A DNA stretch of 62,383 bases, taken from an uncultured Marmoricola sp. Its GTDB lineage: Bacteria > Actinomycetota > Actinomycetes > Propionibacteriales > Nocardioidaceae. Under the pieces are notes generated by a model that saw only the letters and a program-made list of their open reading frames with translations, had not been told where the DNA came from and did no database searches. Shown in pieces: positions 33,908 to 42,373 of this stretch. The DNA is taken from positions 1 to 62,383 of the forward strand of contig CALMLL010000129.1 of assembly GCA_937868075.1 (NCBI GenBank), given 5' to 3'. Each line of letters opens with the position of its first letter. Position 1 is the stretch's first letter. A program made the translations under genes and the position numbers.

Positions 33908-34804
33908 CTAGACCGCGATGTGGGTGACTTCGGCTTCGACTTTGCGTCGCGGGATCAATTCCACGATCAGCATGGCCGCGAGCACCATGGCGCCACCGGT
34001 CACCACCCGAGCGGTCAGTCCTTCCCCGCCCAGCAGAACCGCGAAGAAGGCGGCGAAGACCGGTTCCATGCTCATGATGATCGCGCTGCGGGTCGGTGAG
34101 AGATGAGCCTGCGCCCAGGTCTGGCCCAGCACGGCGAGGGCTCCGGGGACCAGGGCCATGTAGATCACCCCGACCCAATCGGAGACCCGCGCCGGGAAGA
34201 CCATGCCCCCGGGCACAGCGACAGCGGTGCAGACCATCCCGACCACCATGATCTGCACCGTGGTCATCCCGATGGCGTCCTTGGCGCGCGACCAGGCTCC
34301 CAACCCGACGATGTGCAAGGCGTAGAGGGCACTGGCCACCAGGGTCAGGGTCTGGCCGTAGCCCATGGAGAGTCCGCGCAGGCTGAGCACGCCGATGCCA
34401 CCGATGGCCAGAGCGACGGCCAACCAGGTCAGCGCAGTGATCCGGGTGCGCAAGATGAGTGCTGCGAAGACCGGGGTGAGGACGACGTACATCCCGGTGA
34501 TGAAGCCGGAGACCGAGGCGGGGGTGGTGGCCAGCCCGATCGTCTGCAGGATCTGGGCCACGCCGTACAGCAGGCCGAGGACGACCGCGTGCTTGCGCGC
34601 CTCGGGGCTGATCCGACCCACGGCACGCGGCGCCAGGACGAGCAGGAAGGCCGCTGCCATGGTGAAGCGGATGGCAAGGAAATCGATCGGTCGGACCCGA
34701 CCCACGAGGTCATGGATCAGATAGAAGGTCGAACCCCAACTGGCGGCCATGCCCAAGAGAGCCAGGGTGGCCAGCACGGTGGTACGGCCCTCCGACTTCG
34801 TCAC
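33908..34804 (-). CDS. EamA/DMT family exporter
   Basis: 298 residues, ten membrane helices in two EamA repeats. The N-terminal ALLGMAASWGSTFYLI and the RPIDFLAIRFTMAAAFL stretch, with SPTRSAIIMSMEPVFAAFFAVLLGGE near residue 240, are the typical EamA helix motifs. Such proteins export amino acids or other small metabolites. It lies directly upstream of the aromatic leader and class I DAHP synthase on the same strand, 50 bases before the leader start, so an aromatic-related substrate is possible but unproven. The GTG start has a -10 hexamer six bases upstream. Confidence 0.85.
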   Translation of the reverse strand: MTKSEGRTTVLATLALLGMAASWGSTFYLIHDLVGRVRPIDFLAIRFTMAAAFLLVLAPRAVGRISPEARKHAVVLGLLYGVAQILQTIGLATTPASVSGFITGMYVVLTPVFAALILRTRITALTWLAVALAIGGIGVLSLRGLSMGYGQTLTLVASALYALHIVGLGAWSRAKDAIGMTTVQIMVVGMVCTAVAVPGGMVFPARVSDWVGVIYMALVPGALAVLGQTWAQAHLSPTRSAIIMSMEPVFAAFFAVLLGGEGLTARVVTGGAMVLAAMLIVELIPRRKVEAEVTHIAV

Positions 34805-34816
34805 CGGGAGAGCCTA
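34805..34816 (-). promoter_or_regulatory. -10 element for the EamA gene
   Basis: Reading leftward, TAGGCT (34811-34816) lies six bases before the GTG at 34804, fitting a leaderless start. It lies in the 20-base gap after the upstream transglycosylase gene. Confidence 0.55.
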
Positions 34817-34824
34817 GCGAGGTT

Positions 34825-35637
34825 TCAATCCAGGGGATCCCAGCCGTTGGCAAAGGCCCGCTGGAGGGCCCGGACGGAGCGCACGTAGCGGACCGTGTCG
34901 GTGTACATACCGCGATGGCGAACCGAGCGGAGGCCTTGGTAGTAGCCCGCGATCGCCTGACGCGGTGGCGCCAGTCTCGTCAAGATCTTCAGCAGCAGCA
35001 CGCCGGCCTCGGTGTTGTCGTGGAGGCGGCGGATATGCAGTGTTCGACCGGTGTAGTCCGAGAGCCAGCGGCCGGTGCCTGGCATCACCTGCATCGCGCC
35101 GATAGCGCCCTTGCGGGAGCGCACATGCTGTTGCCATCCCGACTCCTGCCAGGCGATCGCCAGCGCCAGCGAGCGCGGGACGCCGTGGCGCTTGGCGGCG
35201 GCGGTGATGGCTGCCTTGACGCGAGCCTTCGACGGGTGGTGCTCAGGCGGGAGGCCAGGGTGCCGCGGCGTGTGGGAGCGGGTCGGCAGGACCGACAGGA
35301 CCACTGGCACTCGGAGGTGGTCACCGGGGTGGAGAGTGCGGCGGGTGAGTCTGTTGAGGCGAACCAACTCGCGCGTCCAGGCCCGGCAGTGGGTCGCGAT
35401 CAGCGCCGGGGTGTCGCCTCGGACGACCCGGTATCCGATGAGTCGGCGGTCCGGATGCCCCGGCCACGGCCTGCCGACGGCACGGACGTCTGCTCTGCTG
35501 GGGTTCGGGGGCAGGGGAGCGCACCCTCTGCTGGCGGCGTACGCCGGGGAGGGGTTCGGCAGAACCGTGAGGCCGACCGCGAGTGCCAGCGAAACCGACA
35601 GCAGTCGGCCCCGGGTGGTCAGAAGCGCGAGAGCCAT
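34825..35637 (-). CDS. Secreted LysM lytic transglycosylase
   Basis: 270 residues. A signal peptide (MALALLTTRGRLLSVSLALAVGL, likely cleavage near PAYA) is followed by a LysM repeat (about 65-115, YRVVRGDTPALIATHCRAW and HPGDHLRVPV) and a C-terminal SLT domain (about 140-250) with catalytic Glu in IAWQESGWQQHVRS and the motif GAIGAMQVMPGTGRWLS. It binds peptidoglycan and cleaves glycan strands without hydrolysis. GGAAGGGG precedes the ATG. It lies between the PASTA kinase and the EamA gene, all leftward, consistent with a wall-related group. Confidence 0.9.
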   Translation of the reverse strand: MALALLTTRGRLLSVSLALAVGLTVLPNPSPAYAASRGCAPLPPNPSRADVRAVGRPWPGHPDRRLIGYRVVRGDTPALIATHCRAWTRELVRLNRLTRRTLHPGDHLRVPVVLSVLPTRSHTPRHPGLPPEHHPSKARVKAAITAAAKRHGVPRSLALAIAWQESGWQQHVRSRKGAIGAMQVMPGTGRWLSDYTGRTLHIRRLHDNTEAGVLLLKILTRLAPPRQAIAGYYQGLRSVRHRGMYTDTVRYVRSVRALQRAFANGWDPLD

Positions 35638-35730
35638 ACCGGTGCCCCTTCCGGGTGTGGCCAGAGTTAACTACTGTGACGAAAGTGACACGATTTGGCA
35701 AGGGGCCGTGAGGAGAACGAGGCGGCGTCG

Positions 35731-37788
35731 TTACACCAGATAGAGCGTGACGGTGCTCCCGCGGGGAGCCATCGTGCCGCCCGGGGGATCGGATCGAAGC
35801 ACGTACTGAAGCCCGATCCACACGTCACTGCGCAGCGTGCGCACCTTGAATCCGGCGTCGGTCAGCAGTCGGCGAGCCGCGTCGACCCCCATGCGGCGGG
35901 TGTCGGGGACTCGGACCAGCCGCGGGCCTTGAGAGACCTCGAGCTTGATGGTGTCGCCCCGGAAGCCGGTGCCCGCATTGGGGTTCTGGCTGATCACCAG
36001 CCCCTCGGCCACCGTGTCGGAGTAGGACTTGGTCTGTGAGATCCGGAATCCGAGTTTGCGCAGCGCCTTGACGGCCTGTTCGACGCGCTTGCCCTCGAAA
36101 TCAGGAATGTCGATGGGTTTGGGACCCTTGGAGACGATCAGATCCACCGCGGCATCGCGACGCAGCAACTCTCCGGCCGGCGGCAACGATCGAATGACCT
36201 TCCCGGCGGCCACCTGTTCGTTGTAGCGCTCGATGGGACGGCCTGGGGTCAAAGCGTTGTCCTGCAGGAGGCGTTGCGCCGCGTCGAGACTCTTGCCACG
36301 AAGGTCGGGTACGGCATGACGCTCGGGGCCTTGGGACAGGATCGCGGTGACCGTTCCACCATCCAGGATCCGACTGCCGGGCTTGGGATCGGTGCTGATG
36401 ATCGTGCCCTTCGCCACTGTCTCGGAGTACGCCGGTTCGGCCATCTTCAGCTTCAACCCGGCCTGTTGGAGACGGGCGGCGGCCGCCGACTGACTCATCT
36501 GCAACACGCTGGGCGTCGTGGTGTAGCGCGCGATCAGCAGGTACCAACCCAGCACGGCGATCAGGACCAAACCAATGAGTCCGAGAAGCAGCACCAACGG
36601 CCGTCGCCGATCGCGTGCCCGCGGAGGCAGCGGAGCCACTCCGGTGGGTCGTGACGGGGCCGGCCGCGTCGGCGGCGTCACCACCGGGGTCGGGGTGACC
36701 AAGGGCATGTCGTAGTCGCTGGTGGGGTCGTTCTCCTGGTCGTAGACCTCGTCCTCACCCCAGGTCCGCACGCTTGCCGTGACCTCGTCGGGGTCGATGA
36801 TCTCGTGCGGCAGGCTCGCACTGGCATAGGGGTCGACGGCATTGGGCTCGGCGGCAGAGGGGTCACCGGCGGCCATCGCGGGGGCCAACGTGGCCACCAG
36901 GTGGGGGTCCTCGACCACACCACGCTCGAGTGCTGCAGCCACCTGCCGGACCTGTTGCAGCAGCGCGCCGGCGTCGCGGGGACGACCGGCAGCATCGCGG
37001 GCGGTCGCGCCGGCAACCAGTGCATCGACGTATCTGGGCAGACCGGGGACCTTGAGCGAGGGAGGAGCGATGTCCTCGTGGACGTGCTTGTAGGCCACCT
37101 GGATCGGGCTGTCGGCCTTGTGCGGCTTCTCGCCGGTCATCAACTCGTAGATGATCACGCCGGCGGCGTACACGTCGGCCCGGGCGTCGGCCTGACCGTC
37201 GACCACGAGTTCGGGGGACAGGTAGGAGACCGTGCCGATCAGGACGCCGGAGGTGGCACTGGCCTGAGTCTCGGAGTTGATCGCCTTGGCGAGCCCGAAG
37301 TCGGCAACCTTGGTGGTGCCGTCGTCGGCGAGGAGGACGTTCTCGGGTTTGACGTCACGATGCACCAAGCCCGCTGCGTGTGCGGCCGCCAATGCGGTCA
37401 GCACCGGGTCTATGAGCGTCAGCGCCCGCAGGGGGGAGACCGGAGACTCCGAACGAATCAGGTCGCGAAGGGTGCGTCCGGGGACATACTCCATGACCAG
37501 GAACAGGGTGCCGTTGTCGTCGCCTTGATCGAACACCGCGACCACGTTGTGGTGGGCCAGCCGAGCCGCCGATCTGGCCTCGCGCTTGAACCGCTTGGCG
37601 AACTCCTCGTCGTCGCCCATGCCCGGATGCATGATCTTGACCGCGACGGTGCGCTCCAGTCGGGTGTCTCGGGCCTCGTAGACGGTGGCCATGCCGCCAC
37701 GGGCGATGCGGCGCTCGATGAGGTACCTGCCGTCGAGCAGACGACCGATGAAGGGGTCGCTACCCCGATCGGCGGGCGGTTGCTCCAC
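35731..37788 (-). CDS. PASTA-domain serine/threonine protein kinase (PknL-like)
   Basis: 685 residues. Kinase domain (about 20-285) with ATP lysine Lys51 in TVAVKIM, HRDVKPENVLL and DFGLAKAI; a cytosolic linker rich in Pro/Asp; one membrane helix at about 396-419; then four PASTA repeats to the C-terminus. PASTA kinases sense muropeptides or lipid II and regulate division and wall growth. The GTG at 37788 has GGAGG seven bases upstream, better than the longer ATG reading. The adjacent Rv2175c-like gene and nearby aroG, idsA and metF mimic the M. tuberculosis pknL locus; mycobacterial PknL lacks PASTA repeats, so this is the fuller form. TAAACT at 37849 may be its -10. Confidence 0.93.
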   Translation of the reverse strand: MEQPPADRGSDPFIGRLLDGRYLIERRIARGGMATVYEARDTRLERTVAVKIMHPGMGDDEEFAKRFKREARSAARLAHHNVVAVFDQGDDNGTLFLVMEYVPGRTLRDLIRSESPVSPLRALTLIDPVLTALAAAHAAGLVHRDVKPENVLLADDGTTKVADFGLAKAINSETQASATSGVLIGTVSYLSPELVVDGQADARADVYAAGVIIYELMTGEKPHKADSPIQVAYKHVHEDIAPPSLKVPGLPRYVDALVAGATARDAAGRPRDAGALLQQVRQVAAALERGVVEDPHLVATLAPAMAAGDPSAAEPNAVDPYASASLPHEIIDPDEVTASVRTWGEDEVYDQENDPTSDYDMPLVTPTPVVTPPTRPAPSRPTGVAPLPPRARDRRRPLVLLLGLIGLVLIAVLGWYLLIARYTTTPSVLQMSQSAAAARLQQAGLKLKMAEPAYSETVAKGTIISTDPKPGSRILDGGTVTAILSQGPERHAVPDLRGKSLDAAQRLLQDNALTPGRPIERYNEQVAAGKVIRSLPPAGELLRRDAAVDLIVSKGPKPIDIPDFEGKRVEQAVKALRKLGFRISQTKSYSDTVAEGLVISQNPNAGTGFRGDTIKLEVSQGPRLVRVPDTRRMGVDAARRLLTDAGFKVRTLRSDVWIGLQYVLRSDPPGGTMAPRGSTVTLYLV

Positions 37789-37848
37789 GTGTCGACCTCC
37801 GGGCCGTATCGACCATGGCCATGTGGGGAAGGACATGGCGCGAGCGCG

Positions 37849-37854
37849 AGTTTA
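37849..37854 (-). promoter_or_regulatory. Possible -10 element for the PASTA kinase gene
   Basis: Reading leftward, TAAACT fits TANNNT and would give a transcript start near 37842, leaving about 54 bases before the GTG and its GGAGG. A -35 element is not evident. Confidence 0.4.
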
Positions 37855-37928
37855 CGGCGTCGGGCTCGATCGGCGCGGGAGGCGAGCCGCGGTCGAGCCC
37901 GAAGTCGGCGTACGGCACAGTTAGGTCT

Positions 37929-38294
37929 GTGAGCGAGCAACACCACGATCTGGGTACCTTGATCGGCGACTGGCTCGACTGGGCAACCGCGGCGGCCCAG
38001 CTCGGCGTCACTGTCAGCAAGGTCAGGCAATGGATCCGCGAGGGCCAGTTGGCCGCTGTCGTGCCGGCACCGGGTGCGGGTCAGCAGGTTCCGGCGCTGC
38101 TGATCGACGACGGAGTCGTGGTCAAGGGCGTGCCCGGCGTGCTCACCGTCCTTCACGATGGCGGGTACGACGACGCGGCCGCGCTGGCCTGGTTGTTCAC
38201 CGATGATCCGAGCCTTCCCGGTCGGCCGATCGACGCGCTGCGCGAGAACCGTGGCACCGAGGTCAAGCGTCGCGCGCAGGCGATGGCCTTCTGA
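37929..38294 (+). CDS. Rv2175c-like DNA-binding protein
   Basis: 121 residues. An N-terminal winged-HTH-like part (DWLDWATAAAQLGVTVSKVRQ, WIREGQLAAV) and a C-terminal part with GGYDDAAALAWLFTDDPSLPG match Rv2175c, a DNA-binding substrate of the PknL kinase in M. tuberculosis. Phosphorylation in that organism lowers DNA binding. Here the gene is divergent from the PASTA kinase, as in mycobacteria. The GTG at 37929 starts directly before the family sequence; an inverted repeat CACAG-N6-CTGTG (37916-37931) covers the start codon. The RNase gene follows one base after its stop. Confidence 0.85.
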   Translation: MSEQHHDLGTLIGDWLDWATAAAQLGVTVSKVRQWIREGQLAAVVPAPGAGQQVPALLIDDGVVVKGVPGVLTVLHDGGYDDAAALAWLFTDDPSLPGRPIDALRENRGTEVKRRAQAMAF

Positions 38295-38295
38295 C

Positions 38296-38688
38296 ATGTC
38301 GACACGCACCAAGTCGTGGCTGACCTTGGCATTGGCGGCCGCCCTCCTGGTGGTCTTGGCCTGGCAGCAAGGTCTGATCGGGGGCACCGGTGGGAGCGGT
38401 TCGACCACCGTGGGCACCATCTCCGAGTCGTCGTTGCCCGCCCAAGCCAAGGCGACACTGGCGTTGATCGATCGGGGTGGCCCGTTCAGATACAGCCAAG
38501 ACGGCGCGGTGTTCCAGAACGCCGAGGGACTGCTGCCGCGCCAGCCTCGTGGCTACTACCACGAATACACCGTCGAAACCCCTGGCTCATCGGACCGCGG
38601 CGCACGCAGAATCGTCACAGGCGGCCCGGGGGAGTACTACTGGACCCAGGACCACTATCGATCGTTCATGAAGATCAGGAGGAAGTAA
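38296..38688 (+). CDS. Secreted guanyl-specific ribonuclease (RNase Sa/barnase family)
   Basis: 130 residues. An N-terminal hydrophobic segment (SWLTLALAAALLVVLAW) is a signal or anchor. The mature domain has the family residues: Glu in HEYTVETPG, Arg in ARRIVTGG and His in WTQDHYRSFMKI near the end, equivalent to the Glu/Arg/His triad of RNase Sa. It cleaves RNA after guanosine. The barstar-like gene overlaps its stop (TAATG at 38686-38690), so inhibitor and enzyme are made together. It may be a secreted weapon or a nutrient-scavenging enzyme. Confidence 0.9.
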   Translation: MSTRTKSWLTLALAAALLVVLAWQQGLIGGTGGSGSTTVGTISESSLPAQAKATLALIDRGGPFRYSQDGAVFQNAEGLLPRQPRGYYHEYTVETPGSSDRGARRIVTGGPGEYYWTQDHYRSFMKIRRK

Positions 38689-39107
38689 TGAGTGGACTCG
38701 CGGCGATCTTGGCCAGCCACAAGGAACCCGGCGTCTTCCAGTGGCATAGCGCGGCCAGTCCCGAGGATGTCCGCCACACCGTCGAGCATGCCGGCTGGCA
38801 GTTCGGGTACGTCGACGGCTGGACCCACCAGGACAAGGGCGCGCTGCTGGACGCCTTCGCCGAGACCTTCGACTTCCCCGAGCATTTCGGACACAACTTC
38901 GACGCGCTCCTGGACTCCCTGCGCGACCTCTCCGAACCCACCGTGGTCCTGTGGGACGGGTGGGGTCCGCTGGCGAGAGAGGACGCTCAGGCCTTCGGGG
39001 TGGCGATCGACGTGCTCAACCAGCGGGCGACCGAGGATCCCAGTTTCCCGTTCGCGGTGCTGATGCGCGGGGACGGCCCGCAGGTCGACGTCGCCTCGTT
39101 GGACTAG
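38688..39107 (+). CDS. Barstar family ribonuclease inhibitor
   Basis: 139 residues, longer than the 90 of classical barstar. The core begins near residue 40 (GWQFGYVDGWTHQDKGALLDAF) and includes FPEHFGHNFDALLDSLRDLSE, the barstar helix that plugs the RNase active site, and a following strand PTVVLWDGW. The ATG overlaps the RNase stop codon and has a strong AGGAGGAAG site, so the inhibitor is well translated. It would protect the cytoplasm from unsecreted RNase. It ends 10 bases before the convergent prenyl synthase gene. Confidence 0.92.
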   Translation: MSGLAAILASHKEPGVFQWHSAASPEDVRHTVEHAGWQFGYVDGWTHQDKGALLDAFAETFDFPEHFGHNFDALLDSLRDLSEPTVVLWDGWGPLAREDAQAFGVAIDVLNQRATEDPSFPFAVLMRGDGPQVDVASLD

Positions 39108-39117
39108 GGACCTCGGT

Positions 39118-40191
39118 TCAGACCACGCGTTGGGTGGCCGCATCGGCCAGTCGGCGCAGGTGGGTGCGCGCGGTCTCGTCGATGTCGGCGGCCGCCAGCG
39201 CCGCCAGGGCCCGATCGGTCAGCGCCGCAATCGCCTCCTCGACTTGGGCGTGTGCCCCGCACCCATCGATGAGGTCGCGCATGCCGAGCACGTCGCGCTC
39301 ACCCAGATCGGTGCCCAGTGACCGGTCGAGGTAGGCGGCATCGGCAGGGCCGAGGGCGTCGAGGGCCAACGCGACCAGCACGGTGCGCTTGCCTTCGCGA
39401 AGGTCGTCACCGGCGGGTTTGCCGGTCAGGGCCGGGTCACCGAACACCCCGAGCAGGTCATCGCGCAGTTGGAAAGCCTCGCCCAGCGGGAGCCCGAACC
39501 TCGTGAGTTGGTCCAACGTCTCGGATCCGGCGCCGGCCAACGCGGCACCGATGTGCAAGGGCCGCTCGATGGAGTATTTCGCGGACTTGTAGCGCAGCAC
39601 GTTCATCGCCACGTCGACATCGCTGGCCCCGCGTGCCTGGGCCGAGACGTCGAGGAACTGCCCGGTGATCACCTCCGAGCGGGTCAGGTCGAAGAACCGC
39701 AACGCCTGGCCGACGGTTTCGGTGGGCAAGCCGCAGGTCCGCAACATCTCGTCGGACCAGGCCAGCAGCAGATCGCCGAGAAGGATCGCAGCGGCCGCGC
39801 CGTACTGCTGCGCCGAGCCGGTCCAGGCCTGGTCGGCGTGGAGGTCGGCGTACTCGCGGTGGGTGGCCGGCTTGCCTCGGCGTACGTCCGAGGCGTCCAT
39901 GTAGTCGTCGTGGACAAGGGCACTGGCGTGCAGGAGTTCGAGGGAGCCGCAGGCCCTGATCAGCGCCTCGGGGTCGGTGGGCGCGGCGACCGCGTGGTAG
40001 CCCCACCAGCAGAAGGCCGCGCGTAGACGTTTGCCCCCGGCCATGCTCGATCGGGCGCTGGCGACCAGTCGCAAGGCATCGGGTCCGAGCGCGGAGAGCC
40101 AGGCACTGCGTTCGTCGACGAAGCCGACCAGGGCCCCCTCGACCGACTTACGGAACAGAGATTCATCCCACACTGTGTCGGTCCTGGCCAC
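39118..40191 (-). CDS. Polyprenyl synthetase (IdsA2-like)
   Basis: 357 residues. The first aspartate-rich motif is DDYMD in ALVHDDYMDASDVRRGKPATH, and the second is DDLLG in FQLRDDLLGVFGD; GKRLRAAFCWWGY near residue 52 is the diphosphate-binding start. It chain-elongates isoprenoid diphosphates, probably to geranylgeranyl diphosphate by analogy with mycobacterial IdsA2 (Rv2173). Position beside metF and the pknL block supports the ortholog. The gene is divergent from metF with only 31 bases between start codons; a TAGGCT hexamer six bases upstream suggests a leaderless GTG start. Confidence 0.9.
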   Translation of the reverse strand: MARTDTVWDESLFRKSVEGALVGFVDERSAWLSALGPDALRLVASARSSMAGGKRLRAAFCWWGYHAVAAPTDPEALIRACGSLELLHASALVHDDYMDASDVRRGKPATHREYADLHADQAWTGSAQQYGAAAAILLGDLLLAWSDEMLRTCGLPTETVGQALRFFDLTRSEVITGQFLDVSAQARGASDVDVAMNVLRYKSAKYSIERPLHIGAALAGAGSETLDQLTRFGLPLGEAFQLRDDLLGVFGDPALTGKPAGDDLREGKRTVLVALALDALGPADAAYLDRSLGTDLGERDVLGMRDLIDGCGAHAQVEEAIAALTDRALAALAAADIDETARTHLRRLADAATQRVV

Positions 40192-40222
40192 CTCGGCAGC
40201 CTAGCGGGCCTATTCTCGCCGC
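40192..40222. promoter_or_regulatory. Very short divergent promoter region of idsA and metF
   Basis: Two -10 hexamers face apart: TAGGCT (40198-40203, leftward, six bases from the idsA GTG) and TATTCT (40211-40216, rightward, six bases from the metF GTG). Only seven bases separate the hexamers. Each -35 region would lie inside the other gene, and both mRNAs appear leaderless. Confidence 0.6.
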
Positions 40223-41110
40223 GTGGCCCTGCCAGATACCCATCTCGTCTCCCGGCTGCAGGCCGGGGAGCGGTCCTATAGTTTCGAGTTCTTCCCGCCC
40301 AAGGACCCTGAGGGTGAAGAGGTCCTGTGGCGTTCCATCCGTGAGTTGGAGCCGCTCGGACCGACCTTCGTGTCGGTCACGTATGGCGCCGGCGGAACCA
40401 CCCGTGACCGCACCATCGAGATCACCCACCGCATCGTGGCCGAGACCGCGATGACCCCGGTGGCCCACCTGACGTGTGTGGGGCACACCAAGACCGAACT
40501 CCGCCAGATCCTGGCGTCCCTGCAACAAGCCGGGGTACACCACGTGTTGGCCCTGCGTGGGGACCCGCCGACGGGGCCGGGCACACCCTGGGAACCGACC
40601 CCAGGTGGGGTCGATCATGCCGACGAACTGGTCGCGCTGGCTCGAGAGGAGGGCGACTTCGTCATCGGCGTGGCCGCTTTCCCCGAAGGACACCGCGACG
40701 CCCCGTCGTTGGAGCAGGACGCGGCCGTCTTGAAGCAGAAGATGGATGCCGGCGCCACATTCGCGGTGACCGAGATGGTGCTGCGGGCCGGCGACTATGA
40801 GGCCCTGGTCGCGCGCGCCGCAGCTGTGGGAGTGGACTTCCCGATCGTGCCGGGGATCATGCCGATCCTCAACTACGCCTCGATGCGGCGCATGGTGGAG
40901 TTCAGCGGTCGGGAGTTCCCCGACGAGGTGCACGACCGCATCGAGCCGCTGCGCGGTGACCCGGAGGCACTGCGGGCCGAGGGGATCGCCATCGCCACCC
41001 AGTTGTGCCGCGACCTCTTGGCCGCGGGGGCACCGGGACTGCACTTCTACACCCTCAACAGGTCGAAGGCGACGCGCGAGATCTTCGCGGCACTGGCCGA
41101 TCAGGCCTGA
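40223..41110 (+). CDS. metF: 5,10-methylenetetrahydrofolate reductase, short type
   Basis: 295 residues. N-terminal SYSFEFFPPKDPEGEE is the MetF beta-strand 1 with the catalytic-type Glu, VSVTYGAGGTTRDRT and HLTCVGHTK follow, and LALRGDPP is the flavin/folate region; HFYTLNRSKATREI closes the barrel. It makes 5-methyltetrahydrofolate for methionine synthesis. The length and its place beside an idsA2-type gene match M. tuberculosis Rv2172c, reported as a noncanonical MetF. The GTG start is preceded six bases earlier by a -10 hexamer. It overlaps the convergent MFS gene by 10 bases. Confidence 0.92.
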   Translation: MALPDTHLVSRLQAGERSYSFEFFPPKDPEGEEVLWRSIRELEPLGPTFVSVTYGAGGTTRDRTIEITHRIVAETAMTPVAHLTCVGHTKTELRQILASLQQAGVHHVLALRGDPPTGPGTPWEPTPGGVDHADELVALAREEGDFVIGVAAFPEGHRDAPSLEQDAAVLKQKMDAGATFAVTEMVLRAGDYEALVARAAAVGVDFPIVPGIMPILNYASMRRMVEFSGREFPDEVHDRIEPLRGDPEALRAEGIAIATQLCRDLLAAGAPGLHFYTLNRSKATREIFAALADQA

Positions 41111-42324
41111 CCCAGGGCCCTGGCCTCGATCTCCTCGCTGGTCGGCAGCGCGGGGTCCTCGACATGGGGTGAACCCGTGCGCGGGGCCACCCAGTAGCCG
41201 AGCACCGCGATCGCAACACCGGCGAGGCCGGCGGCCAGGAAGCCGGCCGTCCAGCCGCCGCCGTCGAGAGCGATGCCCACCAGCGGGGCGCTGATGGCCG
41301 AGGAGCTGGTGATCGCGGAGGCATGCCAGCCCATGGCCTCGCCTCGGACCGCGACCGGGACCTCGCGGGTCAGGGCGTCGATGGCCGCAGTCATTGTGGG
41401 GGCGCAGAAGGCGCCGCAGAGGAACAGCAGGACCGCGAACGCGATCACTCCGGGCGCTGCAGCCACCAGGGCGGTGGTGGCCCCCAGCAGCCCGAGTAAC
41501 ACCATGAGTGGCGGGTGCCGGGTGAGGGCGCCGTACACCACTCCGCCAACCGCCGAGCCGAGTCCCCAGATGGCCAGCATGACGCCGATGAGGGCCGCCT
41601 TGTCCAGCGACCTCAGTGCGGCCACGATCGACAGGTCGGTGCCGGTCAGCACCAAGACAGCCGCCCCGGAGGCGGCCAGGATCGCCAGCACCGGCGCGGT
41701 CAACCATGACCTGATCGGGTGATGCTGATCGCGCGTGGACTCGTCTTGTCCCATGGGCGGGTTGAGGATCCACAGCGCCAGGCAGCCCAGTGTGCTGGCC
41801 AGTTCGGCGGCCAGCAGGGCCAGTTGTGTGCCCCACGCGTGGGCCATGAGTACGCCGAGTAGTGGGCCGATCATGAACGAGGCCTCGACGAAGACCGCAT
41901 CGAGGACCAACGTGCTCTTGCGTTCCTCCTCCGGCACCTGGCTGATCAACACCTGGCGCAGGATCGAGAACGTGGGCATCACGAACATCCCGGCCAAGAA
42001 CACCACCGGGATGAGCATCCAGTAGCCCACCCACGGCGCCACCGACCAGCAGGCGGTGAGAACGACGATGTTGATCCAGGTGCTGCGTCGCAATCCGAGT
42101 TGGTCGAGTCGGCGACCACGCCACGGGCCGCTGATCGCGGTGGCGATCGTCGCGGCCGCGATGACGAGTCCGGCGTCGGCGTAGGAGCGGTTCAGGTGGC
42201 CGACCACGTGGAGGGTGAGCACCACCGAGCCGGCCCACATGGGGATGCGCACCAGCACTCCGAAGATCAAGGCCCGTCGGATTGCCGGAACCGCCAGCAC
42301 GCTGCGGTAGTTGGAGAGGGCCAC
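41101..42324 (-). CDS. MFS transporter
   Basis: 407 residues from the GTG at 42322-42324 (413 from an alternative GTG at 42342); twelve membrane helices. N-terminal NYRSVLAVPAIRRALIFGVLVRIP is a common start for actinobacterial MFS exporters, and the loop 2-3 region GPWRGRRLDQLGLRRS resembles the MFS D-R-x-G-R-R motif. Substrate unknown; these are often drug or metabolite effluxers. No clear ribosome-binding site supports either start. It is downstream of the CrtI-like oxidoreductase gene on the same strand by 49 bases. Confidence 0.82.
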   Translation of the reverse strand: MALSNYRSVLAVPAIRRALIFGVLVRIPMWAGSVVLTLHVVGHLNRSYADAGLVIAAATIATAISGPWRGRRLDQLGLRRSTWINIVVLTACWSVAPWVGYWMLIPVVFLAGMFVMPTFSILRQVLISQVPEEERKSTLVLDAVFVEASFMIGPLLGVLMAHAWGTQLALLAAELASTLGCLALWILNPPMGQDESTRDQHHPIRSWLTAPVLAILAASGAAVLVLTGTDLSIVAALRSLDKAALIGVMLAIWGLGSAVGGVVYGALTRHPPLMVLLGLLGATTALVAAAPGVIAFAVLLFLCGAFCAPTMTAAIDALTREVPVAVRGEAMGWHASAITSSSAISAPLVGIALDGGGWTAGFLAAGLAGVAIAVLGYWVAPRTGSPHVEDPALPTSEEIEARALGQA

Positions 42325-42373
42325 CGGTCGACCCAAGCACACGCGGGCCCCGAAATCGACTCGATATCGCGGG

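Noticed and set aside
37815..37928. Longer N-terminus for the Rv2175c-like protein
   Set aside because: The upstream codons cover the kinase -10 and show no family similarity; the GTG at 37929 begins right before the conserved sequence.
40163..42340. 725-codon leftward frame
   Set aside because: Spans metF antisense and the MFS gene in another frame; both real genes have motifs.
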